Notes: generated from the sequence alone by a model not told the origin. A stretch of 14,410 bases of DNA from JAWWBN01 sp033720955 (GCA_033720955.1 JAWWBN010000085.1:1-14410), one strand, 5' to 3'. Counted from the first letter of the stretch, positions 7,098 through 14,108 are shown. Numbers and translations: made by a program.

Positions 7098-8927
7098 TCA
7101 GGGTGCTCCGCGGTTCGAGGTCCCGCCAGCGGGGTTGCGCTCGGGGAGGGGAGCGGGCGCCTCCGGAGCCCGCGGAGCTGCCCCTTCCCCTTCCGGAGCG
7201 AGTCTCGCGACCACGGCTTCCAGGCGATCCAGGCGCTGGCGGAGCTGGCGCATCTCCCGGTCCTGCACCGCGAAGGCGTGGGCGACCAGACCCGCCTCCG
7301 TGACCCCGACGAGCGCCGGAACCACCTTGGGCCCGGGACGGGAATCGCTCTCCAGAGCGTGGCCGACGATGCGTCGCAGCAGGTCGGGCCGGAACTCCTC
7401 CGGGGAGACGGCGGTGGCGGTTCCGTCGTCTGCCGGCGAGCCGACGAGGACATCACCGGCCGACACCGGCCCTGTCACCCGGACCGGCACCTGCCCGAGG
7501 AGGGCCACCGCCACCCCGGTCCCATGCTCGGTAGCCGTCCGGTTGCCCAGCACCAGCGGATCGGTGGTCACCACGGCGAGCCGTTCGGCGCCGTCGAGGC
7601 TCCGTCCCACCTTGCCGCTCCGCAGACCGACGACCTCGGCGGGCGACAGCTCCTCACCCGGGTCGCGCCGCGGCAGGTACTCGGCGAAATCCGCCGCCGC
7701 CCCTACCAGCGAAGCGGCCGAGCCGGTGAAGTGGACCCCGCCCGAGCCGTCGCCCTGGATCTCGCCGACCAGAGCGGGAGTCTCGTCGATGGAGCTGGCA
7801 TCGGCGAAGAAGCCGATGAAGTTCGCCCCCGCTCCCGGATTCGGAATGTCGAGGCTCAGGGCGAGAACATCGGGTCCCGATGCGTTCTCACTATTGTTCT
7901 GCAGTCTCGCCGCGTACCCCGTCACGACTCCTCCGTGGCAGCAGGAGGAGCCCGCGGCAACCAGGCCCTCTCCTCCTCCGCTGTTCACGAAGATTCCGCC
8001 CTCGCCGTCGGCCGACGAGGTGGTGCCCCAGACGCCCGTCCTACCGTTCCCGCGGATCGCCGTTCCGGATTCACTCTCCCCGAGGACTCCCCGGGAGCCG
8101 CCGTAGCCGTAGACACCGATCTCGGTGGGGACGGCGATCCCTGCGGGGTTGTCGACGACTCCGGCGACGCCGATCAGGGTCGGCACTCCGCCGTTGACCT
8201 GGGTGCTCGAGGTCCCCAGCACGCCGATGGCCGCCCGCTCGGACCGGTTCCAGACGACGTGGCCTCGGACGCCAGCGATCCCGGAGCTCGCCCCGCCTGT
8301 GGCGAGCTCGGTGTTCTCCGACCGCAGGGCCGCGGCGGTGTTCAAGACCTCCGAGGCGGTCGCTGGAATCGTAGGTGCCGGGGCCTGCCCTCCGATGTCG
8401 CCCAGGACGGTCGGAGGGTGTTCGACGCCGGCCGCCGCCGTGGTCTCCTGCCGCGCGGCGAGCGGGCCGGGGCGCTGGCCGTGAAAGAGCCGTTCCAGCG
8501 GCTCGCGTAACGCCTCGGAGTCGAGCCGGAAGGCGAGTCCCGGAGACCAGGGGCCCGGCCCCTCTCCGTCCACTCCGCGCACGAACCAGACGTACGAGCG
8601 ATCCACCTCGAAACATCCACCGGCGGGAGGTGTCCACGACGCACTTCCCCTCCCGACGATCGTCCTTGCGAGGAAGGGCTCACCGGATTCCCCGCCGAGT
8701 TCGTCGACGGCCGCAGCACCCCGAGCGGCTGCCGTCGGATCGGCCTCGAAGACCACGATCTCGTGGGCGAGGGCCCCCGGGGCGGGCGCCCAGCTAAAGG
8801 TGGGACAGGGAGAGGGCGCAGCCAGCAGGGCGTCGGCTGCCCCCGGGGACACGCCGCGCGGCGCGTCGAGCGCCAGCACCGGGCTCACGACGAGCGTCGA
8901 GAGTACAAACGAGATCCGAGACCGCAT
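7098..8927 (-). CDS. Secreted Gly-Val repeat protein with tail-fibre/G2-like C-terminal domain
   Basis: Predicted 609-aa exported protein without a gene name. ATG 8927 is chosen over an in-frame start at 8960 because AAGGAGG lies 5 nt before it and a signal peptide begins there (residues 1-20). Residues about 30-140 look like one fibronectin-III-type beta sandwich (TFSWAPAPGALAHEIVVF...SYVWFVRGVDGEGPGPWSPG). Residues about 215-325 hold irregular G-V-x-G repeats (IGVLGT, IGVAGV, IGVYGY, RGVLGE, TGVWGT) suggesting a beta-helix or trimeric stalk. From ADFAEYLPRRDPGEELSPA (412-430) to about 541 runs a domain resembling the Peptidase_G2-like/IMC module at the ends of phage tail proteins and many bacterial surface proteins (VALLGQVPVRV...GPVSAGDVLVGSP...IVGHALE). 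A short coiled coil (553-577) and a Pro/Ala-rich tail close it. Role unknown; surface adhesin or fibre is inferred. Confidence 0.8.
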   Translation of the reverse strand: MRSRISFVLSTLVVSPVLALDAPRGVSPGAADALLAAPSPCPTFSWAPAPGALAHEIVVFEADPTAAARGAAAVDELGGESGEPFLARTIVGRGSASWTPPAGGCFEVDRSYVWFVRGVDGEGPGPWSPGLAFRLDSEALREPLERLFHGQRPGPLAARQETTAAAGVEHPPTVLGDIGGQAPAPTIPATASEVLNTAAALRSENTELATGGASSGIAGVRGHVVWNRSERAAIGVLGTSSTQVNGGVPTLIGVAGVVDNPAGIAVPTEIGVYGYGGSRGVLGESESGTAIRGNGRTGVWGTTSSADGEGGIFVNSGGGEGLVAAGSSCCHGGVVTGYAARLQNNSENASGPDVLALSLDIPNPGAGANFIGFFADASSIDETPALVGEIQGDGSGGVHFTGSAASLVGAAADFAEYLPRRDPGEELSPAEVVGLRSGKVGRSLDGAERLAVVTTDPLVLGNRTATEHGTGVAVALLGQVPVRVTGPVSAGDVLVGSPADDGTATAVSPEEFRPDLLRRIVGHALESDSRPGPKVVPALVGVTEAGLVAHAFAVQDREMRQLRQRLDRLEAVVARLAPEGEGAAPRAPEAPAPLPERNPAGGTSNRGAP

Positions 8928-8944
8928 CGCTTCCTCCTTCCCAG

Positions 8945-8972
8945 CCGAGAGAGCGGACACGCTTTCTCTCGG
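8945..8972 (-). promoter_or_regulatory. Hairpin in the leader of the secreted repeat protein
   Basis: A stem of CCGAGAG against CTCTCGG encloses a second stem AGCG/CGCT with a GACA (TGTC on the transcript strand) tetraloop; only two bases are unpaired between the two stems. It ends 17 nt before the ATG at 8927, immediately upstream of the Shine-Dalgarno. It may control translation or protect the mRNA 5' end. There is no T-tract and the position is wrong for a terminator of an upstream gene, since the next gene upstream is a tRNA. Confidence 0.4.
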
Positions 8973-9143
8973 AGCGTAGCAGGGCGACCGGACTCCACAC
9001 TCGCTCTCGCGCTTGCTCCCGGCCCCACGGGCGGGCGCAGACTCGTCGCGCCGGGCTCAGTGTGCCCGGGGTCGGTCCCAGGAGGCGTACGGCGCCGTCA
9101 TCGACGGGTCGGCCGGTCAGGGACTCCAGGCGAGTCGAGGTGA

Positions 9144-9219
9144 TGGTGGAGCAGAAGGGATTTGAACCCTCGACCCCCACGTTGCGAACGTGGTGCTCTC
9201 CCAACTGAGCTACTGCCCC
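9144..9219 (-). tRNA. tRNA-Ala (anticodon CGC), CCA encoded
   Basis: The minus strand folds into a full 76-nt cloverleaf. The acceptor stem is GGGGCAG/CTGCTCC with discriminator A and genome-encoded CCA. The D stem is GCTC/GAGC with a loop containing GG, the anticodon stem CCACG/CGTGG holds loop TTCGCAA, there is a 5-nt variable loop, and the T stem GAGGG/CCCTT has loop TTCAAAT. The anticodon is CGC, reading GCG. The G3:U70 wobble pair, the main alanine identity element, is present. It stands alone between two protein genes on the same strand and has its own promoter. Confidence 0.97.
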
Positions 9220-9232
9220 ACTCGGGCCGCAG

Positions 9233-9261
9233 ATTCTAGCCGCCCCGAGGGGCGTCGGCAA
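9233..9261 (-). promoter_or_regulatory. Sigma-70 promoter of tRNA-Ala
   Basis: On the minus strand TTGCCG (9261-9256, 4 of 6) and TAGAAT (9238-9233, 5 of 6) are separated by 17 nt. The start would be near 9226, a few bases before the mature tRNA 5' end at 9219. The spacer contains an inverted repeat CGCCCC-GA-GGGGCG (9241-9254), which could equally be a weak terminator hairpin of the preceding RNase gene, though no T-run follows. Confidence 0.5.
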
Positions 9262-9273
9262 CCGCCGCGCCGG

Positions 9274-10668
9274 CTACCAGGGGAAGGTGTCGCCGGTGAG
9301 CGGCAGGGCCACGGGGGAGAGGCCGACCTCTTTCAGCTCGGCCGCCAGGGCCTTTCTCGGCGGGTCCTCGCCGTGGTTCAGGAAGATCCGCTTCGGCGGC
9401 TCGGGGAGCGCCTCCACCCATCGGAGCAGGGTCTCGCGGTCGCCGTGCGCGGAGAGGCCGTGAATGGAGAGGATCTCGGCCCGGACCGGGATCTTCTCGC
9501 CGTGGATGCCCACCCGGTCGGCGCCCCCGATCAACGCCCGGCCGCGGGTGCCGGAGGCCTGGTAGCCCACGAAGACCACCGCGTTGCGGGGGTCGGACAG
9601 CCGGCGCTTCAGGTGGTGGACGACCCGGCCGCCGGTGGCCATGCCGCTCGAGGCCACGATGACGGTGGGCTCGTCGCGGTGGTTGAGCTGCTTCGACTGC
9701 TCCACGCTCTTGCAGCGGTGGAAGCGGTCGGGGTCCAGGGCGGAGAGCTCGCGTCGCACCAGGTCGGCGGTCTCCTCGTCGTGCTCGGAGGTGGCGTGCT
9801 CGTAGATCTCGGTCGCCGCGATGGCCATGGGGCTGTCCAGGAAGACGGTGTCCGGGTCCAGGTCGCCGTCGCGCACCAGGGCGGCCAGGTGGAAGAGCAC
9901 CTCCTGGGTCCGACCCAGGGCGAAGGCCGGGATGATCACGACGCCGCGCCGCCGGTAGACGCGCTGGATGGTCTTGCGAAACTCCGCCTCGGGGTCGGTG
10001 TCCCGGTGGGAGCGGTCGCCGTAGGTGGACTCGAGGACCAGGGTCTCGCAGGGCTCGAGGGGGGGCTCGGGGTCCTTGAGGATGGGCACGCCGTAGCGCC
10101 CCACGTCGCCGGAGAAGCACCAGCGTCGTCGTCGTCCGTCGCCGTCCTTCGCCTCCATCTCGATGGAGGCGGCCCCCAGCAGGTGGCCGGCCCGCCGCAG
10201 CCGGATGCGGATCCCGGGCCGGATCTCGTGCTCCTGGTCGAAGGGCAGGGGACGCAGCAGCTTCAGCACCTGGCGCGCGTCCTTCTCGGTGTAGAGGGGC
10301 TGCGGATCGACGTGGCGGCTGTAGCCCTTCTTGCGCGCGTACCGGGCCTGCTCCTCCTGGATGGAACCGGCGTCGCGCAGGATGAGCGACACCAGGCCGC
10401 GGCTGGCGCGCGAGCAGTAGATCGGCCCGTCGAAGCCCTCCTTCACCAGCCGCGGCAGCAGACCGGTGTGATCCAGGTGGGCGTGGGTCAGCACGACCGC
10501 GTCCAGCCGGTGCGGTGCGTAGGGCAGCGGATCCCAGTTGCGCTGCTCGAGCTCGTCGTCGCCCTGGTAGAGGCCGCAGTCCACCAGGATGCGGCTCTCG
10601 CCCCACTCCAGGTGGGTCGAGCTCCCCGTCACGCAGCCGCAGGCGCCGCAGAATGTCGCTTTCGCCAT
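9274..10668 (-). CDS. Beta-CASP metallo-beta-lactamase ribonuclease (CPSF73/TTHA0252-like)
   Basis: Predicted 464-aa cytoplasmic RNA-processing nuclease with two zinc ions, normal in length. MBL motifs are all present: HAHLDH at H62/H64/D66/H67, H162 in GHLLGAASIE, and D188 in CFSGDVG. The beta-CASP region has motif A at E213 (LESTYGDR), the AFALGRTQE segment (248-256), motif B around H351/H352 (SSGMATGGRVVHH) and motif C at H408 (HGLSAHGD). The C-terminal FLNHGED is also typical. This group includes bacterial endo/exoribonucleases. ATG 10668 is chosen because the conserved start of the fold (TFCGACGCVTGSS) begins directly after it, with GGGAGGAAGGGGG upstream; a longer frame reaching 10899 is an antisense extension across the divergent gene. 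The preceding gene on this strand lies outside the operon, since DUF883 is divergent. Confidence 0.93.
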   Translation of the reverse strand: MAKATFCGACGCVTGSSTHLEWGESRILVDCGLYQGDDELEQRNWDPLPYAPHRLDAVVLTHAHLDHTGLLPRLVKEGFDGPIYCSRASRGLVSLILRDAGSIQEEQARYARKKGYSRHVDPQPLYTEKDARQVLKLLRPLPFDQEHEIRPGIRIRLRRAGHLLGAASIEMEAKDGDGRRRRWCFSGDVGRYGVPILKDPEPPLEPCETLVLESTYGDRSHRDTDPEAEFRKTIQRVYRRRGVVIIPAFALGRTQEVLFHLAALVRDGDLDPDTVFLDSPMAIAATEIYEHATSEHDEETADLVRRELSALDPDRFHRCKSVEQSKQLNHRDEPTVIVASSGMATGGRVVHHLKRRLSDPRNAVVFVGYQASGTRGRALIGGADRVGIHGEKIPVRAEILSIHGLSAHGDRETLLRWVEALPEPPKRIFLNHGEDPPRKALAAELKEVGLSPVALPLTGDTFPW

Positions 10669-10700
10669 CGAAGCCCCCTTCCTCCCGCCGTTCGGCGGCA

Positions 10701-10709
10701 TGGTAGATT
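10701..10709 (+). promoter_or_regulatory. Extended -10 promoter candidate for the DUF883 operon
   Basis: TGG-TAGATT fits the extended -10 pattern TGN-TANNNT, and the start would lie near 10716, about 30 nt before the ATG at 10745. No -35 is visible. A perfect inverted repeat CCGCC-GTTC-GGCGG (10685-10698) sits just upstream in the 76-nt gap shared with the divergent RNase gene and may bind a regulator. Confidence 0.3.
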
Positions 10710-10744
10710 GTACGAGGTTGGAACGAGCACCCACGGAGGCAGGA

Positions 10745-11134
10745 ATGACAGAGAAGAGCTCGAAGAGCGACGACAAGGGCAAGGCCGGCGCGGCCACGGA
10801 GAAAGCGGCGGAGCGGCTCGACGCGGCCCGCGAGCGGTTCTCCGAGATGGCCGCCGGCGTCGAGAAGAAGGTGCGCAAGATCCGCACCGAGGCCGGCAAG
10901 GCGGGCGATCAGATCAAGCAGTCCGCGGAGAAGGCCGGCGAGGTCGCGCGCGAGGGCTACGGCCAGGCCAAGGAGAGTGTCAAGCAGGGCTACGATCGGG
11001 TCACCAAAGACCTGGGCCAGCTCAACCAGGACGTGAGCGAGTACGTCCGCCACAACCCCGGAAAGGCCATGGGGATCGCGGTGGCGGTCGGTTTCCTGCT
11101 CGGCTTCCTGGTGCGCGGTGGCCGGCGCGAGTGA
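10745..11134 (+). CDS. DUF883 (ElaB/YqjD-like) membrane-anchored protein
   Basis: Predicted 129-aa protein. The first ~95 residues are a highly charged Lys/Ala/Glu-rich amphipathic helix (for example AEKAGEVAREGYGQAKESVK) that resembles LEA-type and YqjD/ElaB sequences. The C-terminus has the diagnostic DUF883 ending, HNPGKAMGIAVAVGFLLGF followed by basic residues, giving one membrane helix with a short tail. In E. coli these proteins anchor at the inner membrane and YqjD binds ribosomes in stationary phase; the same role here is inference. GGAGG lies 5 nt before the ATG. It overlaps the next small gene by 17 nt and leads a three-gene run ending in a phosphoesterase. It is divergent from the RNase gene. 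Confidence 0.85.
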   Translation: MTEKSSKSDDKGKAGAATEKAAERLDAARERFSEMAAGVEKKVRKIRTEAGKAGDQIKQSAEKAGEVAREGYGQAKESVKQGYDRVTKDLGQLNQDVSEYVRHNPGKAMGIAVAVGFLLGFLVRGGRRE

Positions 11135-11408
11135 GCCGCGGCCGGTGGGCCCCCGCCGGCGCGGCGACGTGGACCCGGGCGCGGCCGAGGCGCTGCCGGA
11201 CCGCCTCCTGGACGAGGTGCTCCCCGAGCGCCTGGAGTGGAAGCGGCTGGTGCGGCGCTACCCGAAGAGCTGTCTCCTGATCGCCCTGGCCGGCGGCTAC
11301 GTCCTGGGCCGCCGACGCGGGTGGGAGATCCTCGAGGCGCTGGCTGGCTTCGCTGCCGACACGGCCACCGAGAGCATCAACCACGCGGTGGGCCGCGACC
11401 TCCTCTGA
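11118..11408 (+). CDS. Small membrane protein with DUF883-like C-terminal helix
   Basis: Predicted 96 aa from GTG 11118, overlapping the DUF883 gene by 17 nt; in-frame GTG codons at 11145 and 11169 are alternative starts and none has a strong Shine-Dalgarno. The segment RYPKSCLLIALAGGYVLGRR aligns by pattern with HNPGKAMGIAVAVGFLLGFL of its neighbour (aromatic/His-x-P, hydrophobic, G-x-x-L-G, basic end), so it may be a second, truncated member of the same family. The charged half before it (PDRLLDEVLPERLEWKRLV) and the helical tail after it are unassigned. The position between two co-directional genes and the sustained frame support it being real. Function unknown. Confidence 0.65.
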   Translation: MAGASEPRPVGPRRRGDVDPGAAEALPDRLLDEVLPERLEWKRLVRRYPKSCLLIALAGGYVLGRRRGWEILEALAGFAADTATESINHAVGRDLL

Positions 11409-11440
11409 GCCGCCCCCCGCGGCCGGAGAGCGGCCCCGCC

Positions 11441-12259
11441 TTGCGACAGATCCTCCATATCTCGGACATCCACTTCGGGCCGCCCCACCTGCCTCGGGTG
11501 GCGGAAGGGGTGGCGGCCCTGGCCGCCGAGGGGCAGCCGGACCTGGTGGTCATGGCCGGCGACGCCACCCAGCGCGCCAAGCCGCGGCAGTTCCGGGCCG
11601 CCCGGCGGTGGGTGGACCGCCTGGGCGCCCCGGTGGTCGAGATCCCCGGCAACCACGACGTGCCCATGTACCGCTTCTGGGAGCGGATCTTCGCTCCGTA
11701 CCGCGCCTATCGACGGCACTACCGGTCCGAGCTGCGGATGACCTGGAGCGACGATGAGCTCGGAGTGGTAGCGCTCAACACCGCCCACGGGTGGACCGTC
11801 GACAACGGCCGGCTGACGTCGGCGGAGCTGGCCTGGGCATGCCGGCGGCTGGACGAGCTGCCGCCGGAGCTGTGCCGGGTGGTGGTGATCCACCATCCGC
11901 TGATCCCCCCGCCGCGGTTCCCGAAGCGCGAGATCCTCCGCGGCGCCCGGCGGGCCGTGGAGCGCTTCGCTGCCGCGGGCGTGGAGCTGGTGCTGGGGGG
12001 TCACCTGCACCAGGCGTACGCCGGCACCTCCGACCAGTACTACCCCGAGCACCTGCCGTCGATGGTCGTCGCCCACGCCGGCACGGCGACCTCGGATCGC
12101 GGCCGCGGCAGCGAGCGCGGGCGCAACACCCTGAACTGGGTGACGGTGGAGGAGGGGTGGATCACCGTCGAGCACCGCCTCTGGCGGCCCGCGGACGAGC
12201 GCTTCGTCACCGCGTCCAGCCACCGCTTCCGGCGGCCCCGGAAGGCGGATCTTCAATGA
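11441..12259 (+). CDS. Calcineurin-like metallophosphoesterase (CpdA-like)
   Basis: Predicted 272-aa dimetal phosphoesterase. All five signature blocks are present: D9-x-H11 (HISDIHFG), GD41 (MAGDATQ), GNH72D (PGNHDV), H151-H152 (VVIHHPLIP) and GH188-x-H190 (GGHLHQAY). The short N-terminus and the block spacing fit class III cyclic-nucleotide phosphodiesterases such as CpdA, but the same fold cleaves many phosphodiesters, so cAMP is only one possible substrate. The start is TTG 11441, directly before the first beta strand (RQILHISD), with GGAGAG about 11 nt upstream; longer in-frame extensions read through the preceding gene. It is 32 nt after the small membrane protein, so the three genes are probably one operon. 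No signal peptide. Confidence 0.88.
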   Translation: MRQILHISDIHFGPPHLPRVAEGVAALAAEGQPDLVVMAGDATQRAKPRQFRAARRWVDRLGAPVVEIPGNHDVPMYRFWERIFAPYRAYRRHYRSELRMTWSDDELGVVALNTAHGWTVDNGRLTSAELAWACRRLDELPPELCRVVVIHHPLIPPPRFPKREILRGARRAVERFAAAGVELVLGGHLHQAYAGTSDQYYPEHLPSMVVAHAGTATSDRGRGSERGRNTLNWVTVEEGWITVEHRLWRPADERFVTASSHRFRRPRKADLQ

Positions 12260-12276
12260 TCAAGAGGGTTTCCGTG

Positions 12277-12470
12277 TTCTCCACAGAAGGTGTGGAAAAG
12301 CCTGTGGAAAAGGGCGCGGAAAGCGGCCGCGGGCCGCGTAGGCGCGGGCTCGCACACGGTTTGCCCAGACCTTTGTGCAGATTGTCTAAGTGGCTGATTT
12401 CAAACAGTTTGTCCGTCGCGGTCCCGGGTGGTGTCAAAGCGCCTTGCCGGCGATACGCCGCTTTTCCACA
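12277..12470. other. Cluster of DnaA-box-like 9-mers with AT-rich segment: candidate oriC
   Basis: Four 9-mers each differ by one base from the DnaA box TTATCCACA. They are TTCTCCACA at 12277-12285 (+), TTTTCCACA on the minus strand at 12291-12299 and at 12303-12311, and TTTTCCACA at 12462-12470 (+). The first two face each other across 5 nt; the second and third form a 12-nt tandem. Between the third and fourth lies a stretch of about 40 % G+C (12370-12413) that could be the unwinding element, containing a CAAAC-A-GTTTG palindrome (12401-12411). No ORF of either strand looks coding here. No dnaA, dnaN or gidA is in the window, so a DnaA-regulated promoter remains an alternative. Confidence 0.5.
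12323..12337 (+). terminator. GC hairpin downstream of the phosphoesterase gene
   Basis: GCGGCC-GCG-GGCCGC is a perfect 6-bp stem with a 3-nt loop, 64 nt after the phosphoesterase stop. No T-run follows, so it is at best a weak or factor-assisted terminator. It also lies inside the DnaA-box region and might be structural there. Confidence 0.25.
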
Positions 12471-12539
12471 GAGGGGCCCGTAAGGTACGTTCTAAGTCCT
12501 TGGCCCAGAGATGTTTAGGCCGATCGAAGCGGCCCTTGC

Positions 12540-12545
12540 TATCAT
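12540..12545 (+). promoter_or_regulatory. -10 hexamer candidate for gcvT
   Basis: TATCAT (5 of 6 to TATAAT) stands 27 nt before the gcvT TTG codon, giving a leader of about 20 nt. No matching -35 is seen at 16-18 nt upstream, so it would need an activator. The glycine-riboswitch signatures often found before gcvT are absent from this short leader. Confidence 0.3.
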
Positions 12546-12572
12546 TCGCTCCCACCTTCGACGAGGCCCCAC

Positions 12573-13679
12573 TTGACCGCCGCCGACGCCTTCCTCCTCC
12601 GCTCCCCGCTGCACGCCGCCCACGTCGCCGCGGGAGGCAGGCTGGTGGAGTTCGCCGGGTGGGAGATGCCGGTGCTCTACACCAGCGTGATCGAGGAGCA
12701 TCGGGCCGTGCGGCAGGCGGCGGGGCTCTTCGACGTCTCCCACATGGGGGAGATCCGGGTGGCGGGGCCCGGCGCGGAGGAGCTGCTCCAGCGGCTGACG
12801 CCCAACAACGTCGCCAAGCTCGAGCCGGGGCGCGCCCACTACAGCGCGCTGCTCACCGAGCGCGGCACCTTCCTGGACGACCTCCTGGTCTACAAGCTCG
12901 ACGAGGGGGAGTTCCTGCTGGTGGTCAACGCCGCCAACGCCGAGCGCGACTTCGAGTGGGTGTCCGAGCATGCGGCCGGTGGAGCGCGGGTGGAGAACCG
13001 CTCCGACGCCTTCGCCCTCCTCGCGGTCCAGGGTCCGCGCGCCGCCGACATCGTCCAGCGTCTGACCTCGATTTCGCTCGAGGAGATCCGCTACTACCGT
13101 TTCCAGCTCGGCCGCGTGGCCGGCGCCGACGCCATCGTCTCGCGGACCGGCTACACCGGCGAGGACGGCTTCGAGCTCTACCTGGCCCCCGACCGCGCGG
13201 TGGAGGTGTGGGACGAGCTCCTGGGGGCGGGGCGGGACGACGGCCTGCGGCCGGCCGGCCTGGGCGCCCGCGACACGCTGCGCCTGGAGGCCGGCATGGC
13301 CCTCTACGGGCACGAGATCGACGAGACCACCACGCCGCTCGAGGCCGGGCTTTCCTGGGTGGTCAAGATGGGCAAGGGAGAGTTCGTCGGCCGCGAGGCG
13401 CTGGCCCGGCAGCAGGAGGAGGGGATCCGCCGCACCCTGACCGGGATCGAGATGGTGGACCGGGGCATCGCGCGGCAGGGCCACCGGCTCCTCTCCGGCG
13501 GTGACGAGGTGGGGGTCGTGACCAGCGGGAGCTGGAGCCCCACCTTCGAGAAGGCCCTGGCGATGGCCTATCTGCCGGTGGAGCTGGCGCAGCCGGGCAC
13601 CGAGGTCCAGGTGGCGATCCGTGACAAGCGTCCGGTGGCGCGGGTGGTGGAGACGCCCTTCTACAAGCGCGACGCGTAG
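12573..13679 (+). CDS. gcvT: Glycine cleavage system T protein (aminomethyltransferase)
   Basis: Predicted 368-aa aminomethyltransferase, the usual length. It moves the aminomethyl carbon of glycine from the lipoyl arm of GcvH to tetrahydrofolate, releasing ammonia and 5,10-methylene-THF. Family blocks include VEFAGWEMPVLY (25-36), GLFDVSHMGEI (51-61), the catalytic-aspartate segment GTFLDDLLVY (98-107, likely D102), SRTGYTGEDGFELY, GARDTLRLEAGMALYGHEID and TSGSWSPTFEKALAMAY. The start is TTG 12573 with GAGG 6 nt upstream; the first residues match the usual N-terminus (PLHAAHVAAGG). It is 27 nt ahead of gcvH and co-transcribed. It follows the DnaA-box region directly. The other glycine cleavage gene, gcvP, is not in the window. 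Confidence 0.96.
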   Translation: MTAADAFLLRSPLHAAHVAAGGRLVEFAGWEMPVLYTSVIEEHRAVRQAAGLFDVSHMGEIRVAGPGAEELLQRLTPNNVAKLEPGRAHYSALLTERGTFLDDLLVYKLDEGEFLLVVNAANAERDFEWVSEHAAGGARVENRSDAFALLAVQGPRAADIVQRLTSISLEEIRYYRFQLGRVAGADAIVSRTGYTGEDGFELYLAPDRAVEVWDELLGAGRDDGLRPAGLGARDTLRLEAGMALYGHEIDETTTPLEAGLSWVVKMGKGEFVGREALARQQEEGIRRTLTGIEMVDRGIARQGHRLLSGGDEVGVVTSGSWSPTFEKALAMAYLPVELAQPGTEVQVAIRDKRPVARVVETPFYKRDA

Positions 13680-13706
13680 CCGTCCTTTTCCCGAGGAGAG
13701 CTTTCG

Positions 13707-14093
13707 ATGTACCCGGATTCCTACCTCTACACCGAAGAGCACGAGTGGCTGTCCGTCGACGGCGACGAGTGCAAGCTGGGCATCACCGACTTCGCCCAGC
13801 AGGAGCTGGGCGACGTGGTCTTCGTCGAGCTGCCCGAGATCGGCCGCTCCTACAACGCCGGCGACGAGATCGGCACCATCGAGTCGGTCAAGGCGGTGGC
13901 CGAGTTCTACACCCCGGTGGCCGGCACGGTGGTGGCGGTCAACGAGGAGGTCGTGGACGCCCCGGAGAAGGTGAACCACGATCCCCACGGCTCGGGCTGG
14001 CTGGTGAAGCTCAAGATGGAGGCCGGGGCCGAGCTGCCGGACCTGATGAGCGCGGCGGAGTACCAGGAGAAGGCCGCGGGCGAGGGCGGGTAG
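13707..14093 (+). CDS. gcvH: Glycine cleavage system H protein (lipoyl carrier)
   Basis: Predicted 128-aa carrier protein, normal in length. The lipoylated lysine is K62 in ESVKAVAE, placed on the expected hairpin after GDEIGTI. The N-terminal YTEEHEWLSVDGD, the GITDFAQQELGDVVFVELPEIG block and the C-terminal GSGWLVKLKM are all characteristic. It shuttles the aminomethyl group between GcvP and GcvT and accepts electrons back through the lipoamide dehydrogenase. AGGAG lies 8 nt before ATG 13707. In some bacteria GcvH also donates lipoyl groups to other complexes; nothing here shows that. The next gene begins 15 nt after its stop, so the operon continues rightward. Confidence 0.97.
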   Translation: MYPDSYLYTEEHEWLSVDGDECKLGITDFAQQELGDVVFVELPEIGRSYNAGDEIGTIESVKAVAEFYTPVAGTVVAVNEEVVDAPEKVNHDPHGSGWLVKLKMEAGAELPDLMSAAEYQEKAAGEGG

Positions 14094-14108
14094 GCGTCGG
14101 GGAGGGCG

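Noticed and set aside
9144..9219. tRNA-Ala as an integration site for a mobile element.
   Set aside because: No integrase, repeated tRNA 3' end or element genes are seen on either side.
12207..12437. A 76-codon minus-strand frame across the DnaA-box region.
   Set aside because: It overlaps the end of the phosphoesterase gene, has no Shine-Dalgarno and no recognisable motif; the boxes and AT-rich stretch explain this DNA better.
12471..12572. Possible glycine riboswitch before gcvT.
   Set aside because: The leader is too short after the likely -10 and I see no tandem glycine-aptamer structure.
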